NCBI RefSeq assembly: GCF_949628265.1 | Contig: NC_088790.1 | Span: 15,008,545 to 15,072,544, forward strand | Source: Cloeon dipterum | Lineage: Eukaryota; Arthropoda; Insecta; Ephemeroptera; Baetidae | Length of the DNA stretch: 64,000 nt | Reading direction: 5' to 3' | Part shown: piece after piece, positions 1 to 12,700 of the stretch | How the letters are laid out: every line of letters begins with the position of its first letter | How positions within the stretch are numbered: position 1 is the first letter of the stretch | Notes under the pieces: generated by a model | The model's database searches: none | Seen by the model: the letters and a program-made list of their open reading frames with translations, nothing else | Told to the model about the DNA's origin: nothing | Program-made: the position numbers and the translations under genes

Positions 1-896
1 AATGTTGATGTCGTTTTTGACTGAATATTATTGAAAGTTTAAAATACTTTCAGTAAATTATGGAGTAATCCTTTATTTCTTAAATATTTTCAATGCAGGC
101 AATCGTGGTTTTTCTAAAACCAATAAACAATTACTATGAAAACTATTAAACTTAATTTAAACATCGCGGGGTTGTGTTGATAAACTGGTCAATACAATTA
201 TCGATTCCCAACTTCTTCTTAAATATTTAAATATGAAATCATATGTATATGAATATTTCTAGTTTTCCATGGGAATAATTTAATACAGTTAAAAAATTAC
301 ATAAAAGCTTGAAAATAATCAGGAAATTTCCCAAAGCAGGCCTGAAAAACTGAAAACCTTCAAATACACCGGTTTAGTTGTGTTCGCATCAAAAAGTACC
401 GTTATACAAAGGAGCAAGCGCGGCGTTGTCAACAGCGCCACTTTCTGCTCCTTTAGCGGCCATCATGAGCAACTGCGATTGCTTGATTCGGTTGCAACGC
501 GAGCCTGAAATGTTGAAACGTCATCAGAGCAAGCAAGCCTTTGTAAAGTAAATCAATCCATCGAGATTACGGCGATTACGTGAAAGTCAAAATTTGGCAA
601 GCTCCCGAAAGCGGGCATCGCCTCTAAGTGTGGACTGCTTCACATTCGGACCAATTTGGCAAAGAAATCCGGCGTGTGGGCCGTATTGTCGTTGGCCCGC
701 CGCGCGTTCTGCCATTTCACACCCTTTCCGGACTCGTTTGTCGCCGATTGCGCGTACTTTTCGGCGCCAATCGGCGTCGGCGACCACCTTTGCACCCCCT
801 CTTATGACCCCGCGACGCCTCAAAGGCGGATCGCGCGAATGAGAAGCATAAATTTTTAATTGTTTCTCGCACTCTGAAATCTTATCGACGTTCAAC
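1..896. other. 5' flank of the ZC3H4-like gene
   Basis: No coding exon is supported here. The first ~580 bases are AT-rich. From about 590 to 840 the sequence becomes clearly richer in G+C and CpG, with CCAAT-like words near 649 and 767, which fits a promoter or 5' untranslated region ending at the ATG at 897. Short open frames on both strands in the GC-rich part overlap each other and have no recognisable domain, so I read them as compositional. Confidence 0.5.
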
Positions 897-3800
897 ATGG
901 CGCTCGAAAGTGTCGAAAGCAATTATGTCCACGCCGACGACGGACTTATAAATGCAGGAAAGAATGACAGGTGGAGTAATTTTCAAATGAGACCCATTGA
1001 TTTTGGGCATCTATGTTTTATTTATGATTTTTCGCCTCGCAATTTATGCGATTGCACTCATTTCTGACTGACGTGTCGAAATCGATGACGTCATCTAATA
1101 ACTATGATTTTACGATTTAACCCCTATAATTTTTTTTTAAATAGTGCAGAAAATTTGCTATAATTTTTTCCCTGATATCATTGTGTTTCGGTTTCGCAAT
1201 GTCTTGAAAAGCGATAGCAATAATTTCCATCTTTAGTGACGGTCATGTGACACCCTGATGACGTCATCTTGGAATTTAAGGAATCTCGCACTACATGGGG
1301 GAAGTAAAACTTCCTTTGTTGGGGAAGATAAATATGGGTCAGCTTTGTCACGTTTTGACACAAACAAGTGCGACAGCAGTTAAAATCAATTTATCAATAA
1401 CTTCGCAGTGGTAATTTAATTTACCTTAAAAATATTTTTTTCAAGTTCAGCGTCAACATTATTTTTTATGAACGAAATAATAAACTTAGTATTTTAAATA
1501 TGAAAAGAATGAATGGTCAGGGTTAATAAAGACCGACATAAATAAAGCTTAAGAAGGATAATAATTGGAATAGTATTAATTAAATCGCTATTTAAGATAT
1601 CAACACAAAAAAACGCGAAAAATCAAACAGCAATTAAATTTAAAAAAAATGCTGGAATTACAATGTTCGCTTTTGTCCTGCTTTATCAGTGAAGCGGAGG
1701 AGGACCTGGAAGATGGTGAAATTGCAGACGATGACGAGGTGGAAGAAGGTGCCATTGAGGAGGAGGCAGGGTCGGCTCAACCCCCTGCGGATAGCCGGAA
1801 AGTAAAATTGAGAAGAGAAAACCCTAAAGAGACGAGTGTTAACAATAATGTTGCACAGAGCCCTGCGAACAAAAGGTCTCAAGAGTTTGATCGAAGGTCG
1901 CCGCCTGTGGCTGGAAGGCACGAACACCACAAAGCCGGCAAGAGGAAAAGACGCGCAGAAAAGGTGAAAATCATTCATAAGACGCTAGAACAGCACTCAT
2001 TTTAATTCTTGCACAGACTCAGCAGCGGAACAAGAAAAAACGGCAGCATGAAAATTCAAGCGATCACCACAACAGGTTTCCGCAAGGACCCTCGGACAGG
2101 AAACATTCCAGAGATGCGGACGGTAATTATTGATTCTTAAGAAATAGGGCTTGACAAAAACGCTATAATATCGTTAAGAAATATATGACCTCATCTACTT
2201 TTTTTTAGATACGAAATAGGGAAGTCCACTAATTTTCATTTAAAATCAAAAATTTATTTCCAACAAAATTCTGAAAAATCCATGGCGAACGCAACCCTTC
2301 AAATTATAATTAGCATCAAATGCGTGATGCTAAATGTGTCTGAAGACCTAATAAACCGCAATATTAATTTTAGTAATTACTGCTCAAAAATATTTTCAGC
2401 TGCGGCGGTTGTTTTAATTTGGCACAGGGTTTCTTTTAATCAATGTGGTTAATTTAGCTTTCCATCTCAAGACGAAAGATTGTGTTTTTTATCGCATATT
2501 TTAAGCAGATAAACAATATTTTTAAATTATTTTGCAATATTCCTAACAGATAAATTTTTCAGTGGCCTAAAAATTTTTTCATGTTAAGAAATGAAATCGC
2601 ACATATTTTACTCGCCGACAAGTGCCCTTGGCCACGTCGGGAACGACCTCTCAGTAGCTTGACTCTTCCTACGGGAGCCAGCTTTGTCGAGTTTGGTATA
2701 ATAATCAATTTAGAATAGATCGATGAGCTTTTGACCTGCTCTCTTTCGGTAATTTGTTATTAATTTGAGCAAAAATTACAGAAAATCTAAATAATATCAA
2801 TAGTTTAAAAAATGAACATTAATTGCTTTTCTATTTTTAAAAACAGTATACGCAAAAACCGATCCCTTTTATAAAAATATAATTTTGAAATGTAACTAGC
2901 TGCCCTCTTTGAATTTTTTTTGACTGACCAAGACTTGGTCTAAGCTGTTACTGGCCCTACAATTTTATTTTTATTTTTTATAAAATGCAATCATATGCCA
3001 ACTTTTCAGATGAGGGCTTTGTCAGAGACGGGTTTGCTTCTGACGATGAAGGCGCGCACTCTAGGAAAAGGAAACGAATGGACTTTGCGGAAAGGAGAAA
3101 TAACCGTCGGGCCAGCCCTGAGAAAAGGGACAAACCGCACCAGCGTGTTAGACACATACCTGAGCACAGGAAAAAGCCGTGCATGTTTTACTTGCAGGGC
3201 AAATGTCACAAGGTTCGGAAACTATTTTTATGTAATTAATCATTATTATAATATGGAATTTAGCTTGTTAAAAATTTAAGTGAAGAAATTTCATTTTGAG
3301 TTAAAAGAATTTAAAGTTGAATAAGTCCTTCTGGAATTCCCAAGTAGATTTTGTGTAGTGAAAAATTCCTCTCAAGGTTTATCAGTGCTTGTACGTGTGT
3401 TAATTATTTTATTATTTAGGGTGATATGTGTACATATCTGCATACGGGCACGCCAGACCACAAAAATGAGCTGTGCAAATTCTACCTTATGGACTGCTGC
3501 GCCAAGAAAGAAAAATGTCTCTACATGCATTCAGAGTTCCCCTGCAAGTTTTTCCACACAGGCATGAAATGCTACTCAAAGGAAAACTGCAAATTCAGCC
3601 ATGATCCCTTGACAGACAGGACAAGGGAGATTTTACTAAAGGTAGAAAATGTAGTAAAGTTGCATGCGCACTTAATTTTATCATATTTCAATTTTAAAGA
3701 CTAATTTTGATACTGATCTTCGGGTATGTTTGAAATTACACTGAATGAATTGATCGATCACTCATTTGATTTTCCTGTCGGTATATTTGGCATTAATTGA

Positions 3801-6800
3801 GAGAATTCTAGGAATAATTAAGATAAACTAAAAAAATTTTTGCACTAAGAATGCTCACTGCTTCTTGATTTTTTAACAAAGACAAAAAATGTTTGATCAA
3901 TTTATTGTCCAGTTTTCCAACGGCTGTTTTTTTTCTGGAGAAAAACCCAGCTGAAAGTAAATAAACATTTTATCAAACCCTGAGACAACATACTAGATTA
4001 ATGCTTTGTAGCATTATTTTCAGGGATTTAAAAAAATCGAAATTCCATTATTTGTTAAACTTTACAACTTTGGTAAATTTTTACTTATTCAAAGTAAACA
4101 AAATTTCCCAATTTGTTAAGTGATCGATCATTCGTGCAAGTGCAGCTGGCACAAATCTGACAACAATTTAAAAATTTCAGCACATAGAAACGGCGCCGAA
4201 AGAAATTTTAGGCGAGTTTCCGCAGCTACCGCGAAATGAAGTAGGTGAAGTAATCCTTCCCACGGCGATTCCGCCTGCCAATATGGACGGCAGCATCCCC
4301 TCCTTGTTAGACATCAGAATCTACAGCGTGGACAAGAACAAAGCTCAAGATCCACAAGCAAGTTCAAGTAGTCAGAACGCGACGGCTGACGCTGACTTTG
4401 ACGCGCAGCTGCGCCAGCGGCAGGAAGACCAGCGGGTAGATCGAGAAGAGCAACAGCAGGAGGCGCCAGTCTTCAACTTTTATCGTGACCTCAGCGAGCA
4501 GGGCAGCGAGAAGAAAAGAAATATATCGCCGCGAAAATCGATCAGGGACGACTCGGATGACGAGAATGGCCTCGTCATCATGGACGACAGGGAAGATGAC
4601 AGCAGTCACAGAGGTTACCTTTCAAATTGATTAATTTCCATTTAAAATATTTAACACGCGCTCCAATATGTTTTCTCACATCGTCTTCTTAGTCAACACA
4701 ATGACGATTAACAAGGACACCCCGCACTACTTTAATATTTGTGGACACAGCAAATTGCTTTTGGCTCGCCTAGGAACCAATTTTTTTTAAACAATTATTT
4801 CTGGTGATTTTTTTTAAATATTAGCGTGTTTTTATCTAAAATTTAGTTTGCAAACTGTTTTCTATGAGACAAAACAATCGGTAAATTATTTTAACGTTCT
4901 GAACAAATGTACCTCTAAGGTTAGTTCCGAGCTTGGTAGGGTTTTTAATTATTTATTGTAGAACAACAAAAGTGACTTGTCGATTGATTTGTATTGTTAA
5001 GCAGAATCTACCTATTTAATATCATCACGATTGAATGAAAACTGGCTTCAAAATAGAGCGTATTCAAGAAAGGTTTTTCTGTTCCTGTCCTGACCTGTTC
5101 CGGGAAAAAAATTTCCTGTCCTGTCCTGTTCCTGTTCCAAAATTGGATTTCCGGTCCTGTCCTGTTCCTGTTTTTTCCTGTTTTTTTTTCTTTAATTTAA
5201 TTCAAATTTACAAAATGGTCTTCTAATTCTTCCATATTAATATTTATACCTGTTTTTTGTTTGCACTTTGCTTTTAATTATTTGAGACTTCCATTTGACA
5301 GATTTTCTAAGTGTTTAAATTTTGATAGAGAATATAATTTCTAATTCATCTAATTCCCCTTTATGAACAAAACGGAAAAAATAATATGCACCCCGCACAG
5401 AATTTAGTATCCAACAAAAAGTATTTCAAATAGTGCTTAAAATGAAAAAGAATTGCAGAAAAACCCTAAAAAATGTTAATTTTTTATACAGTTGATTGTT
5501 TCCGTAAAACGCTTGTTTTTTCGAACACCACTGACTATAATTAAAGAGTAGTGCATTTTAATTCAAGCTTTAGAGCAAAATTGTAAACATCGTCATAATT
5601 GTTAGGTTTTTTTGGAAAAATATTTATAGTTCATGAAAGAAAGTAAACATTGTAAGACAGTATCAAAATGAAAAGTAATGCTGTCTATAAATTAGGTATA
5701 TTTTATATAAAATAGACCAAGAATGGAATTGTTTTGAAACAAAATTCTTGTATTGTCCTGTTCCTGAAAAATATTTTCCTGTCCTGCCGGAATTCCAGGA
5801 AAAAGCAGGAATTCTTGTTTCCTGTTTCAGTTTCCTGTCTTGGAATACGCTCTACTTCAAAATCCGGTCTTGAAACATTTTCTCATGTTAAATACTTAAT
5901 ATTACATAATGGATACTTCACATTTACAATTATTTCGCGAAAACTAAAACGTCAAATTAAAAAAAGATTCACTTGTTAGTGACTGTGAAATAGATTTTTG
6001 GAAACTCAAAATTTCTATTGTCTAGTACATTCTACACACCAATATCCAGTACGAATGATCAGATATTGTATTTTTAAAAATATTTTTGGATTTTTTTTTT
6101 CAAATATTTTGTGTCCCCTGCTACTGTGAAGCTATGCTAGAAATAAAATTTTTGACTGGTTATTAGTGCTTGTGGAGTCGGAGGATGTACGGTCTACCTT
6201 GTAAGCCTTTTTCTTTTAACCTCTTAAGTGAAGGAAACTAATTTTAACTTTGCCGGACTGAAATTTGGATTATTTTATTTTATTTTGGTATAATACAATA
6301 AAACAATAGAGCTTATAAGATTGTTCCATTCAAAAAGAATATGACTAAACAATAGAATTAACAAAAATAAATATTAATTTCAGAATCAGGAGGAGAGGAT
6401 GTGGTAGTGCCATCCAATCTGCCAAAGAGACAAAGAGAGCTGTTTTTAAGAATCCAACACCAGCAACAGCAAAGAGACGCTGAGGCTGCAGCCAACACAG
6501 ACGATGAGGAGCAGAAAAAGAGCGACGACGAGGATCACGAGAGTGGTGCGCGCGCAGAAGAAACATGGTATTCCAGTGACGACGAGGAAGAGGAAAGAAG
6601 CCTGACTGAAGTTTTGAAAAATTTGGACAAGGTGATAATCAGTTCATCTATTTTCCATGCCTATTTTAATTCAGCAAATTCTGCAGGTGACAGACCGGCC
6701 TGTCGACTCAAAACCTAACGCTAAGACTGCTATGCCGTCGTCCTTTGACTTGTCAGGCATCAAACTGAACGAAGACCTAACAAAACTTTTAAATACTATT

Positions 6801-8778
6801 AAACCTAAAGAGACTGTGGTGAACAGGTATGAACTCATTATTTAGAATGGAAGTTTCTGTAGAACATTTTGACATAATTTTCTATTTGTTCAATCTCATT
6901 GTATGCAAATACATTTTTTCCTTTTTTTTTTTTTTTTTTTTTTTTAGAAATATTTGCTTTCGTGAAGTGATCTTGAAATGATTTACTGATTTAAGCGGGG
7001 TGTTAGTGACTCTTTTATTTCATTTCAGCATGGATAGTGATATGGATTCTCGGAATATGAACTCATTCTACCGAGAAACAATGTAAATTACTACTCTATT
7101 CAAAGCTTTCTTCAAATCATTCAAACCCTTTCCTTACTGAATGCATGATCATTATTGTTAGCATTGCAACTTACAGTTGCATTACTATCTTTTTCATTAT
7201 GAACTTGGTAAATAGTTTAAAAGTTACAGCAATTCATTTTTTTTATAAATTTTCCATTTATCTTGTTGCTCTACTTACAAGGAAACTCTGGTGATGTAAC
7301 ATACAAGTTATTGGAGAAATAGTTGATCCCTTGTTTTTTAATATCACCAGATCGTCAGGTATCACTGTTCCAATCTAAGTTTGCAAATTATGAACGAACA
7401 CTTGTCCTTGTGGGATTAATCAAAGGAATTTATTTAAAATCTAATTTTCATGGAAGTGTTGGTTGAATCATGAGTTATTTACTGTATCGTTTTTTAGTTT
7501 CCTGAAAAGTTCTTAAATTTTTTAAATTGGCCTGGGAAGTTGCCAATAGTTTTCTTGCTGACTAGCAGGTCATGGTGCTCCATTTTTGCCTTAGAATAAA
7601 ATCTAGAAAATCTAAAACGAAATAAATTAAGTACATTTTAGATTTAAATTATTCAAATTTTTTTGGAAATAAAAAATAATGTACTTCTCAGGAAATACTT
7701 GGTAAATTTGGAAAAAATAGTATTTTATATTAATATCAAATAATCGGTTATTTCATACTACCTTTTTTACTACTCCATAACTGGCATTATTCAAGCTGTT
7801 TTATTTTTCTATTTGCCTTTTTTGCGCATTGCATAAACGTTGAACTCTACATCAGCAATTCTGGAACAGTAGAGATGTAAGATTAACTTTCCGGTCTGTA
7901 TCAGGGACCCCAGGGCGAGAGACCCCAGGTCGCGACCGGAGCCTCCAAGGGTACAGCAGCAGCAGCCGCAGCCGTCGTTCAGCAAAGACGTGGACCTGAG
8001 AGTGGCGCCGACGCAAAAAGTGGACACGGACCTGCGGCAGACACTTTTTGGGGACACGGACCTACGCATTGGCCCGATGGAAATAGCGTTCAAGCCGCCG
8101 CCGCTGCACCTGCCATGCGAAGAGATCGACTGCTCGATCGACCTTAACCCAGCCATTGAGTTCAAGCTGAAGCCGTTTCCGGTTGAGAAACCTGACTACT
8201 CGGGGCTGAGGCTGAATCCGCGCGACCCCGCCGTGAGACAAGACCCTCGCCTGCAGAAACTTCTCTCCGAATTGGACCTGAACTCTGCCTCCCCGATGTC
8301 TCCTCCAGGACCATCCCAGAACGACCCCCGGCAGCGGGCAGCCGACCCCAGAATGGCTCGGGCGCCACCGCAGCCCACCATCATTCCCACGCAGCCTCAG
8401 CAGCAGCAGCAGCAGCCCCCGATGATGGACATGGCCCAGATAATGATGTTGCAGCAGCAGCAGCAGCAGCAGCAGATGCCGATGGGCCAGGAGGGCATGC
8501 TGGGCCCCATGGCGCCCCACATGATGCAGCAGATGATGGCGTCGAGTTTCATGCCCAACATGCAGATGCAGCAACACAACAATTATCAGCCGCAACCACA
8601 GAACCAGCCAAGGAGCAGGGGTGGCCGCAGTTGGAACAGGGGCCGGGGGCGGGGCAGAGGCGGTGGATTCCGAAACAACCGAGGCTGGGGCAACTTTGAC
8701 AGGGACCGTAGGGACGGTAGGGACAGTAGAATGTCTCCACCCGACCGCACTCCTGAGTATTCTAATGACTCGGATTAA
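897..8778 (+). CDS. ZC3H4: ZC3H4 / Su(sable)-like CCCH zinc-finger protein
   Basis: Coding exons: 897-970, 1690-1963, 2017-2122, 3010-3212, 3420-3641, 4181-4613, 6384-6631, 6687-6826, 7029-7082, 7905-8778; 876 codons including stop, phase closing throughout. Domains seen: acidic N-terminus; basic KR-rich region; three CCCH fingers at about residues 209-227, 238-256 and 261-280 (C-x7/8-C-x5-C-x3-H) followed by FSHDPLT; an IPSLLDI motif; an LPKRQRELFLRIQ helix; a WYSSDDEEEE patch; DPR repeats; poly-Gln; and a C-terminal RGG-rich tail. The order finger block, IPSL motif, LRIQ helix, WYSSD, DPR repeats is that of the ZC3H4/ZC3H6 family. In that family ZC3H4 (Drosophila Su(s)) acts in the nucleus with WDR82 to restrict non-coding and aberrant transcription. 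The ATG has a good context (caacATGG). Exon 1 uses a weak donor (AG|gtggag). ZC3H6 versus ZC3H4 orthology is not resolved by eye. Confidence 0.93.
5046..5862. mobile_element. hAT-like MITE with 8-bp target-site duplication
   Basis: The element proper is 5054-5854 (801 bp). Its ends are inverted repeats: TAGAGCGTATTCAAGAAAGG on the left, and the reverse complement of the right end reads TAGAGCGTATTCCAAGACAGG. It is flanked by an exact 8-bp direct repeat, CTTCAAAA, at 5046-5053 and 5855-5862. Subterminal regions are packed with CCTGTTCCTG/CCTGTCCTG words on both sides. Eight-base duplications and subterminal repeats fit the hAT superfamily. There is no transposase frame, so it is non-autonomous. 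It sits in intron 6 of the ZC3H4-like gene. Confidence 0.85.
7029..7082 (+). other. 54-nt symmetric exon of ZC3H4-like gene, possible cassette
   Basis: The segment has a good acceptor (tttcatttcag) and a donor (AAT|gtaaat) and is phase 2 at both ends. It encodes 18 Ser/Asp/Met-rich residues (SMDSDMDSRNMNSFYRETM across the joins). Because the length is a multiple of three and the phases match, splicing 6826 directly to 7905 would also keep the frame and simply omit these residues. Inclusion is inferred, not observed. Confidence 0.6.
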
Positions 8779-9749
8779 GCTCCAACCCTTTTGTGTAGTT
8801 GTTTTATTCTTCCACGTGAGATAAAAAACATTGGCTAGCTATGATTATTTATAGATTGTTATATTGTTGCCTATTTATTTGTGAATATGGAACAACAACT
8901 AAAATAAGTTATGTTCATAATTGATAACGTAATAATTTAAATGACACCCCAAACAATCGCGTATTAATAAGTTGTTCTACATGCAAGTCTAATCGTATGG
9001 ATAAACTAAATAAAAAATGCCATGAAAATCAGATGCTTTTAGAATTTTATTCAAAGCATTACCTGAGCATGGTAAAATTGGATAAAATCTTAACTTAATT
9101 CTAAACTCTTTATCGCTTTAATTTTTTTATTCAATGGCTGCCAGGCACGCGGACAGCATAGTTTAATAATTTTCCTGTCTGATTTTATCTTTGTATGATA
9201 AAAATTGATATAAAATAGGGAAATTAGTGGAAATAAGGATAAAATGCAGTAAATAAAGAAGATCGGTGTTTCTAGATTTTTTTGCGATAAAAATACGGTC
9301 TTAGGTTTCATTAATTTCACTAATTTAAATTTCTGGAGTTTCTTAATTAAGACGTTATTTACTCATCTTGAGCTTTCAATTTAATTTAAATGATAATAAT
9401 ATGCTTGAATCACAAGTGAAACGTTTTCTCTTTTTATCACAGCGAATCCAATGAACAAAAAGAGCAACGCACTTTGCGGGCAATAGCGAAATTTATTTCC
9501 CGCGCTTTGTTGGACCGAGTGACACTATACACCCCCTTTACAAAATTCGTTGCGGTGATTGGCTGCAGCCTACTCGTCATAGTGCTCGGTTGCTCGCTCG
9601 AAAGTTCAAAGAGGATTTTGGATTTGTAGGCAACCAGGCAGGCAGGCTAAACATGGCGGTGGACTAACAACTGTATCGACTGTCACTGAGGATGGTTGCC
9701 GTCGCCGACGATTATGTAGCCCTTTCTTTCCCCGTTTATACGCGTGAAA
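8779..9749. other. Spacer: ZC3H4 3' UTR and MFSD14 promoter/5' UTR
   Basis: The left part is the AT-rich 3' untranslated region of the zinc-finger gene. From about 9440 the sequence turns GC-richer and contains an ATTGG (reverse CCAAT) box near 9558, then two upstream ATGs (9653 and 9692) before the MFSD14 start at 9750. No other coding exon is seen. Confidence 0.5.
9009..9014 (+). terminator. AATAAA poly(A) signal of ZC3H4-like gene
   Basis: A canonical AATAAA lies about 230 bases after the stop codon of the ZC3H4-like gene, in AT-rich 3' sequence. Confidence 0.5.
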
Positions 9750-9760
9750 ATGCCAAGTAA
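9692..9760 (+). promoter_or_regulatory. uORF overlapping the MFSD14 start codon
   Basis: An ATG at 9692 in strong context (aggATGG) opens a 23-codon frame ending in TAA at 9758-9760, 11 bases inside the main coding sequence and out of frame with it. A shorter uORF (ATG GCG GTG GAC TAA) lies at 9653-9667. If the transcript starts upstream of these, initiation at 9750 would depend on leaky scanning or an internal start. Confidence 0.45.
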
Positions 9761-12700
9761 GGTGTCCAAGAAAGTCGCCGGGATGATCATAAGGAACAGG
9801 AAGAGCGTCAAAGATGGCGTGGTCACGGTGAGTTCAGAATTAAAACCAAAAACTTGAGTCTTTTTGACAATTTTTGCTGGGCTCGCCCCTTTGGCAGACA
9901 CTCATGTTCTCATATTTTCAAATTTTAAAAAAGTCTTGGTATTAACCGGGTTTCCAACTCCTGTTGAGCGTGGACAAATTGCACCTGCCCTCAGCATTTC
10001 CACATCCGCTCGCTCACCGGGCAGCCAGTGAAAATAATTTTTATCGTGTTGTTTGTTGATGTGGGCTCCACTCAAGCACACACGTTCATTTCTAAGGACG
10101 GTCGAGGTTAAAGCCAGAAGCGAGGCCCCTTATCCACCCTGACCTGGCCGGCTGCATACTGATAGCCGCCCCTTTTTGCACACTGATTACATTACGAACA
10201 ATGGACTCCATAGTTCACTGCAAAAAGGAAAGGTCGAGTAAAGATAATTTTTATCTCTGTAGGAAATAAATTACCACGACACAACACTGAAACTAAAAAT
10301 GTTCCAAGCTCAAATTTAATACAACGTAAAATGTGTAACGTCATGTTGGGAAGGTTTTACGCACATTTTCGTTATCTTAAAATATTGCTTTAATCAATCA
10401 AGGCTGACTCAATTAGTCTCAAATTCATTTGAATCACTTATAACGCCCATCAAAAGGAAGATAACACGGCCAAATGAAATACGATGTAAGATTGTGCGAA
10501 TGTTAGAAAAAAGATATGAGGAATTTTCAAGATTTTTAACAACCAGACAGAAACTTGTTTGGTCTATAGAACAAATAATGAAAAATACTTTTCTATGGAA
10601 TAAGAAATGGAATAATTATTTAAACATTAACAATATTTTGCTCCCTAGAATATCAGATTAACTCTATACCTTTTGATCAATACAAATTTTGACAAAACTT
10701 CCAGTGTCATGTTATGCACAACTTTACTCATGAAATAAATATTATGTAGAATCAAAATCGTTTAATAAATAAAATTCCAAGAAGTGGGGAGAGGGTGGGT
10801 TTTTTTATGGATACCGCAAGTCCAAAATAGCTGCACCAACTTGTAACTCGTGATTATTACACAAGACCAATTTATTCACTCAACTGCTTTTTCCTTTGTC
10901 GCGAAACAATTGAGGGGACGGAAGTGGTTGTAGATAGGAAAAGAAAAGGTATGTAGCGTTTTGTTGTTTTGTTTCAAATTAAAATGCAACCAATAGACTG
11001 AACCACTTTTTAACCCTTTTTACCCCTTTTGACCTTTTTCCCTGGTGTTTTCCCATAAACGCGCGTTACACAGTTGCAAAACAGATCAAAGTTAGTGCTT
11101 ACCAAACTAGTATTTTAACTGCCGACAAGTTATTGGTGATTGAAAATCTGTTTTTTTCCAGCGACCATAATCAAACTACATAACCTGGAAGTCAGCTCAT
11201 TTTCAGAAAAGCCGAACACAATATATCGAACCATTAACGAGTCATTAAATTTGTAATTTTACCAGCCAGTCGATAATTCAGCGACTCTAACGGATTTTTT
11301 AAAATTCATATTTTTATATTATTACACTACTTGTTTATTTTTGCATGTCAACCATTAAAGGAAAAATACAGGAAGAAAGGGAATACACTTCTTGCAAAAT
11401 ATTGCAAAAACGATTAATTACGATGTAATCTCTCACAGTACTGAGCTGCAAATAATGACACATACTAAAATCACTGATCACTATAAATAAATGCCACAGA
11501 TGCTTTTGCACAGGGGGGTAAACTCGGGCGCAGTTCTTAAGTTCAGGTGGCAGGTCGTTCCACGGTTTCGCCAACCTGAAGGAAAATGCTCGTTGGCCGA
11601 ACACGCTTTGCACAGACGGTGGCTGCAGCCGTGGGTGCTGACTATTGGCGTCGTTTCGCAGCTGCCGGCCTTCGATGATGCGAGCGCGCGCGTCAAAGTC
11701 TATTACACCTCCCTGGCACTTCTTGAAAAAATTCAAATCAGGGTACATTAATTGCATGCTGGATGGCATGATATATCTCAATGTAATTAAAAATGTTGAA
11801 ATGAAATCATATTAAATTGGGAAATTCAATGGACAGTACAATGTAAATAAAATACAGTCCTCTTCGCATAGTATACAATTTATTGAAAAGAAAACAAAAG
11901 CTTTTTTACTATAGATATTTTCTAGAGAGTCTCAGATGTTACATAATCTCCCCTCTGTAACATTTTAAATGATTCCCAACATATTGTTATTAATTGAGAC
12001 TTTGGTGCTAATTGTTGAAGGTTTCAACTTTCCAGCACTGATATTTTGAAGAAATTGAAACTGCTGAAATTTGCTTCGTTTCAACATTAAACCTTCCGAT
12101 TTCCTGAACGTATATTTGACATGACGTTATCTTTGCTATGAAATTCAATGTAATTCATAATTATATTATTTGAAAAATATGTGAGTCTCAAATAATCTCG
12201 TTTGTCATAGTCATTAGAGTTGCGTGAAGACAAAAAATAACTTTGGGGAAACCGAGCAAGTGCATAAATGCTGGTATTTATTTCCAACTCCTTAAAGCAT
12301 GCCGTGATTCTCATCGACATCTCTTCCTATATAAATTTACAAGTTCATAAACCAATCTGGAACGCATTCGTTTATCAACGCCCAGTGCCTTTTTGAAGAA
12401 TCTTGATTTAGCACTTTCTAATTTATTGTAATCATTTAAATTTAAATAATGTGACCAGACTGCTTCAATACCATAGGATGCAATGGGCGAGATTGCTAAA
12501 TTAAATAACTTTGTGGCCGTATCAATAGAGGACTTACACAGATTTTTGATTTTACATGTTGCAAAAATGGAGGCCTTAACTCTTCGATCAATGTGTTGAC
12601 TAAAACAAGTGCCAGATGCTTCAAAAGTTACGCCTAGATAGTTGACTGAAGAGGAAATTTTAAATTATTTTTAAATTCCCTAGATTTATTAATTTTACTA

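Noticed and set aside
594..922. Overlapping open frames on both strands before the first gene
   Set aside because: GC-rich 5' flank; the frames conflict and carry no recognisable motif.
8062..8595. 177-residue antisense frame rich in Leu/His across ZC3H4 exon 10
   Set aside because: It is the mirror of the poly-Gln (CAG) and Met/Gln-rich coding sequence on the plus strand, with no domain of its own.
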